From: Brugia malayi
Taxonomy: Eukaryota; Nematoda; Chromadorea; Rhabditida; Onchocercidae
Reading direction: 5' to 3'
DNA length: 64,000 bases
Assembly: GCF_000002995.4 (NCBI RefSeq)
Contig: NW_025062475.1
Span: 5,460,187 to 5,524,186, forward strand
Shown: positions 61,827-64,000 of the stretch, in pieces
Layout of the letters: each line of letters opens with the position of its first letter
How positions within the stretch are numbered: the stretch's first letter is position 1
Made by a program: the position numbers and the translations under genes
Notes under the pieces: generated by a model
The model's database searches: none
The model's input: the letters and a program-made list of their open reading frames with translations, nothing else
Told to the model about the DNA's origin: nothing

Positions 61827-64000
61827 TGTTAATTAATCACTGTGTGCTGTGATAGAATTTTATTACTTCTAATTGTCAAGGTATTCTTTCAATTGCATCG
61901 ACGGTTGCTCTTCATTTTGATCGTTTTTCTTGATAGAACGTAACTCATTGAGAAGTGATTTTTTAGTGATATGCGACTGTCTAAAATTTCGAGTAAAATT
62001 TTGAATAAGGACCTTCGTACGATTCTATAATTTTCCAGAGTTAAATCAATTTTTTTATGCCTAGTATATTTTGTGAATGCACTGCAACCTCATAGCTATT
62101 CTAAAACCTTCTCCCCAATATTGTTTACCACCGCAGTGGTAGTTGTGGCAAATTTACTACTGAACGACAAGACTATTGTTGGGAAATTAGTTTCTTTTTT
62201 TGTTTTGCCTTTTTTGAGTCGTTAAAGTATTAATTTCGAATCATTTTGTACATAATTAAAGTTAAAGTTATGATTTCTTAACCTTCATTTATTAGGTTTA
62301 AAATATCTTTCTTATACTTGACCATTAGTGTAATATTTGCCATGCGCTTTATTTGTTAATGAGATTGAAATATATTGGATATATTCTATTCGTTTTGCAT
62401 TGGCGGCCTCAAAAATGCCAATACACAACTCAAGGCGCATTAATTCTCCTTAAAAATTGACGTATAATTCGCTTCGGAAGTTACTGCTATCCGGAAGCAC
62501 TACTAATATAGTTTGAAATCTGGAGACCTAATTTATATTTATGAGGTATTTCATGCAGGAATAATTTATCCTCACTGATTAATCGATAATCTATCAAAAA
62601 TAATAAGTGAAAATTGAGAAATTAACGAAAAGTTCCTTGCAATGTAGAGAGATGAGGAATTGTTGATTGAAAGATTTGATCGTGCTTAAGCTGCCATTTA
62701 CTTCAGTTTAATAAAGAAATGCGTTCTGGAAACTTTCGTCTTCTTGAGAAAATATTAAATCACATTTTGTTCATTAAATTTCGTTTCAATCTACTCGAGA
62801 ATGCTCACTGTATCCACAATGCAACATCAACACTGTTAAGTGAATATCTGATCTTGTTTGTTTGATGTCAATAATTGTAATCGCATAATTGCGCATCTTA
62901 CGACATGTACTAAGCATATGTATCGCCATCTAAGTAGTTGGATCAATTCACTTAGCACTTCTAGATATGAAGTGCATCAATATTGTGTAATAAATGATGC
63001 AAATTCTTAATTAACATCATGTAAATAATTAACATTTTAGATCATTAATAAACCGATAGTGAGAACTGTGCAGTGATCTTCAGAAATGATTAGAAATTCT
63101 GCAGTAGTTTCTTTAGTGCCTACTTGAATCTTAGAGAAATGAATATGAAGAAGTAATAAAAGTGATCGACATATAAAGCTTGAAAATATGCACACTTTCT
63201 TTTTAATCTGATTTCATCGTGCTTTTATATTTGAAATAATTAAAATTTGTGATTAAAAAAATTTCTCTTTATTAGGAACACTGATAAGTAAAAATTATAT
63301 TAACATGTATTATCAATTTGTAAATCAAAATGCATCTGAATGATTACATTTGCTTTTATCCGATAAATTTTGCAACATTCAGTTTCAAAGTTTTTTGCGT
63401 CCATTTCTGTTTCCTTAAGTCAAATATTTTAATCGTTTCCTGAAGTATAATTCATGCTTATTCTTGAAACATATCAACAAAGAGTTTTTGTGAATTGAAT
63501 TAAATCAATTTTATAGTGAACTCAACTCTAATTAGTGAGCTATGATTTAATCAACCAAAGAAAAATCTGAAAATTGGAAAGGAAAGCAATGATAAGTTAA
63601 ATGTCATTCTTGACATTCCAACTGAAGGCAAATAATTCTTCATTAAGCTAGTAATTAATTCTGTTAATTGCAATAATTGTTCGCAGCAAAAATTTAATTT
63701 GCAACAATTATTACTTCTCAGTTGAGCGAAAGAGCAGTTGCAATTTCGATTCAACTTATTGTTTACTTACATGGCAATCGTTTTTCATATTTGATAAGCC
63801 ATATGCAGTTGCTTTTGTACTTTGGACTTCTTACTTTCACACTTGACCAATGAAGAAATGACAACAGTGAAAGAAAGTATTGAGCATTAGTTTTATTTAG
63901 CAATGATTAAATTGTTCTTCTAATTATTATTTATGTCAATAATCATTACATTCATTAATTGCAAAGAAAAATTTGCTTGTTTTGCAAGAAAAAATTTTTA
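61521..64000. other. Downstream of the zinc-finger gene, no gene recognised
   Basis: AT-rich with a 35-base T run at 61786-61820. No open frame here has family features or matching splice sites. Confidence 0.5.
61786..61820. repeat. Long T homopolymer
   Basis: About 35 consecutive T after the zinc-finger locus; true length uncertain in any assembly. Confidence 0.8.

Noticed and set aside
62140..62200. Possible fourth zinc-finger relic (SCGKF-like words)
   Set aside because: Only a few codons resemble the finger exon and the alignment needs gaps; not distinguishable from chance.
1..64000. tRNA, rRNA, CRISPR, bacterial or Wolbachia insert, autonomous transposon
   Set aside because: Reading both strands I found no cloverleaf with a T-arm, no spaced identical repeats of CRISPR form, no intron-less bacterial-style gene, and no transposase or reverse transcriptase motifs. 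A covariance-model and repeat-library search would be decisive.

Overview
The window looks like nuclear DNA of a parasitic nematode, most likely a clade III spirurid/filarial worm. The DNA is strongly AT-rich and full of homopolymer runs. Genes are split into many short exons with TTTCAG-type acceptors, and the receptor and cyclin T gene best resemble nematode families. The species call is inference. I see no bacterial operon, insertion sequence, CRISPR array, rRNA or tRNA.

Layout. (1) 1037-18902, plus strand: a 17-exon gene for a STAND-type P-loop NTPase followed by a long ankyrin-repeat array (TANC/ANKRD50-like), with two phase-compatible last exons. (2) 22175-40555, minus strand: a 10-exon gene for an atypical muscarinic acetylcholine receptor of the GAR-1/GAR-2 kind, with a 12.3-kb intron between TM2 and the rest of the receptor. 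(3) 46020-54981, plus strand: cyclin T, the P-TEFb cyclin, with two GC-AG introns and an apparently variable 3' end. (4) 59346-61216, plus strand: a C2H2 zinc-finger gene in which a three-finger exon is tandemly duplicated, with a third decayed copy at 61284-61520. A weak, probably broken small secreted-protein locus may lie at 56726-57438. Genes 1 and 2 are convergent; genes 2 and 3 diverge from a 5.4-kb intergenic region that holds microsatellites and a CpG-bearing island.

The exon models were joined by hand. Every splice was checked for GT/GC-AG ends and matching phase, so the three large genes each give one continuous frame: about 1013 residues for the ankyrin protein, 618 for the receptor, and 755-807 for cyclin T depending on the 3' end. 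The products do not form one pathway (a signalling scaffold, a neuromuscular/neuronal receptor, a transcription elongation cyclin and a probable transcription factor). The link between them is position: from memory, C. elegans gar-2 and cit-1.1/cit-1.2 are both on chromosome III, so the neighbourhood may be an old linkage group.

I did not find a clear new biological system. The most interesting signals are the triplicated zinc-finger exon with one dead copy, paired GC-AG introns in cyclin T, alternative C-termini in two genes, a perfect 27-bp inverted repeat in a cyclin T intron with flanking direct repeats, and a cysteine-rich small ORF in a locally GC-richer island of another cyclin T intron.
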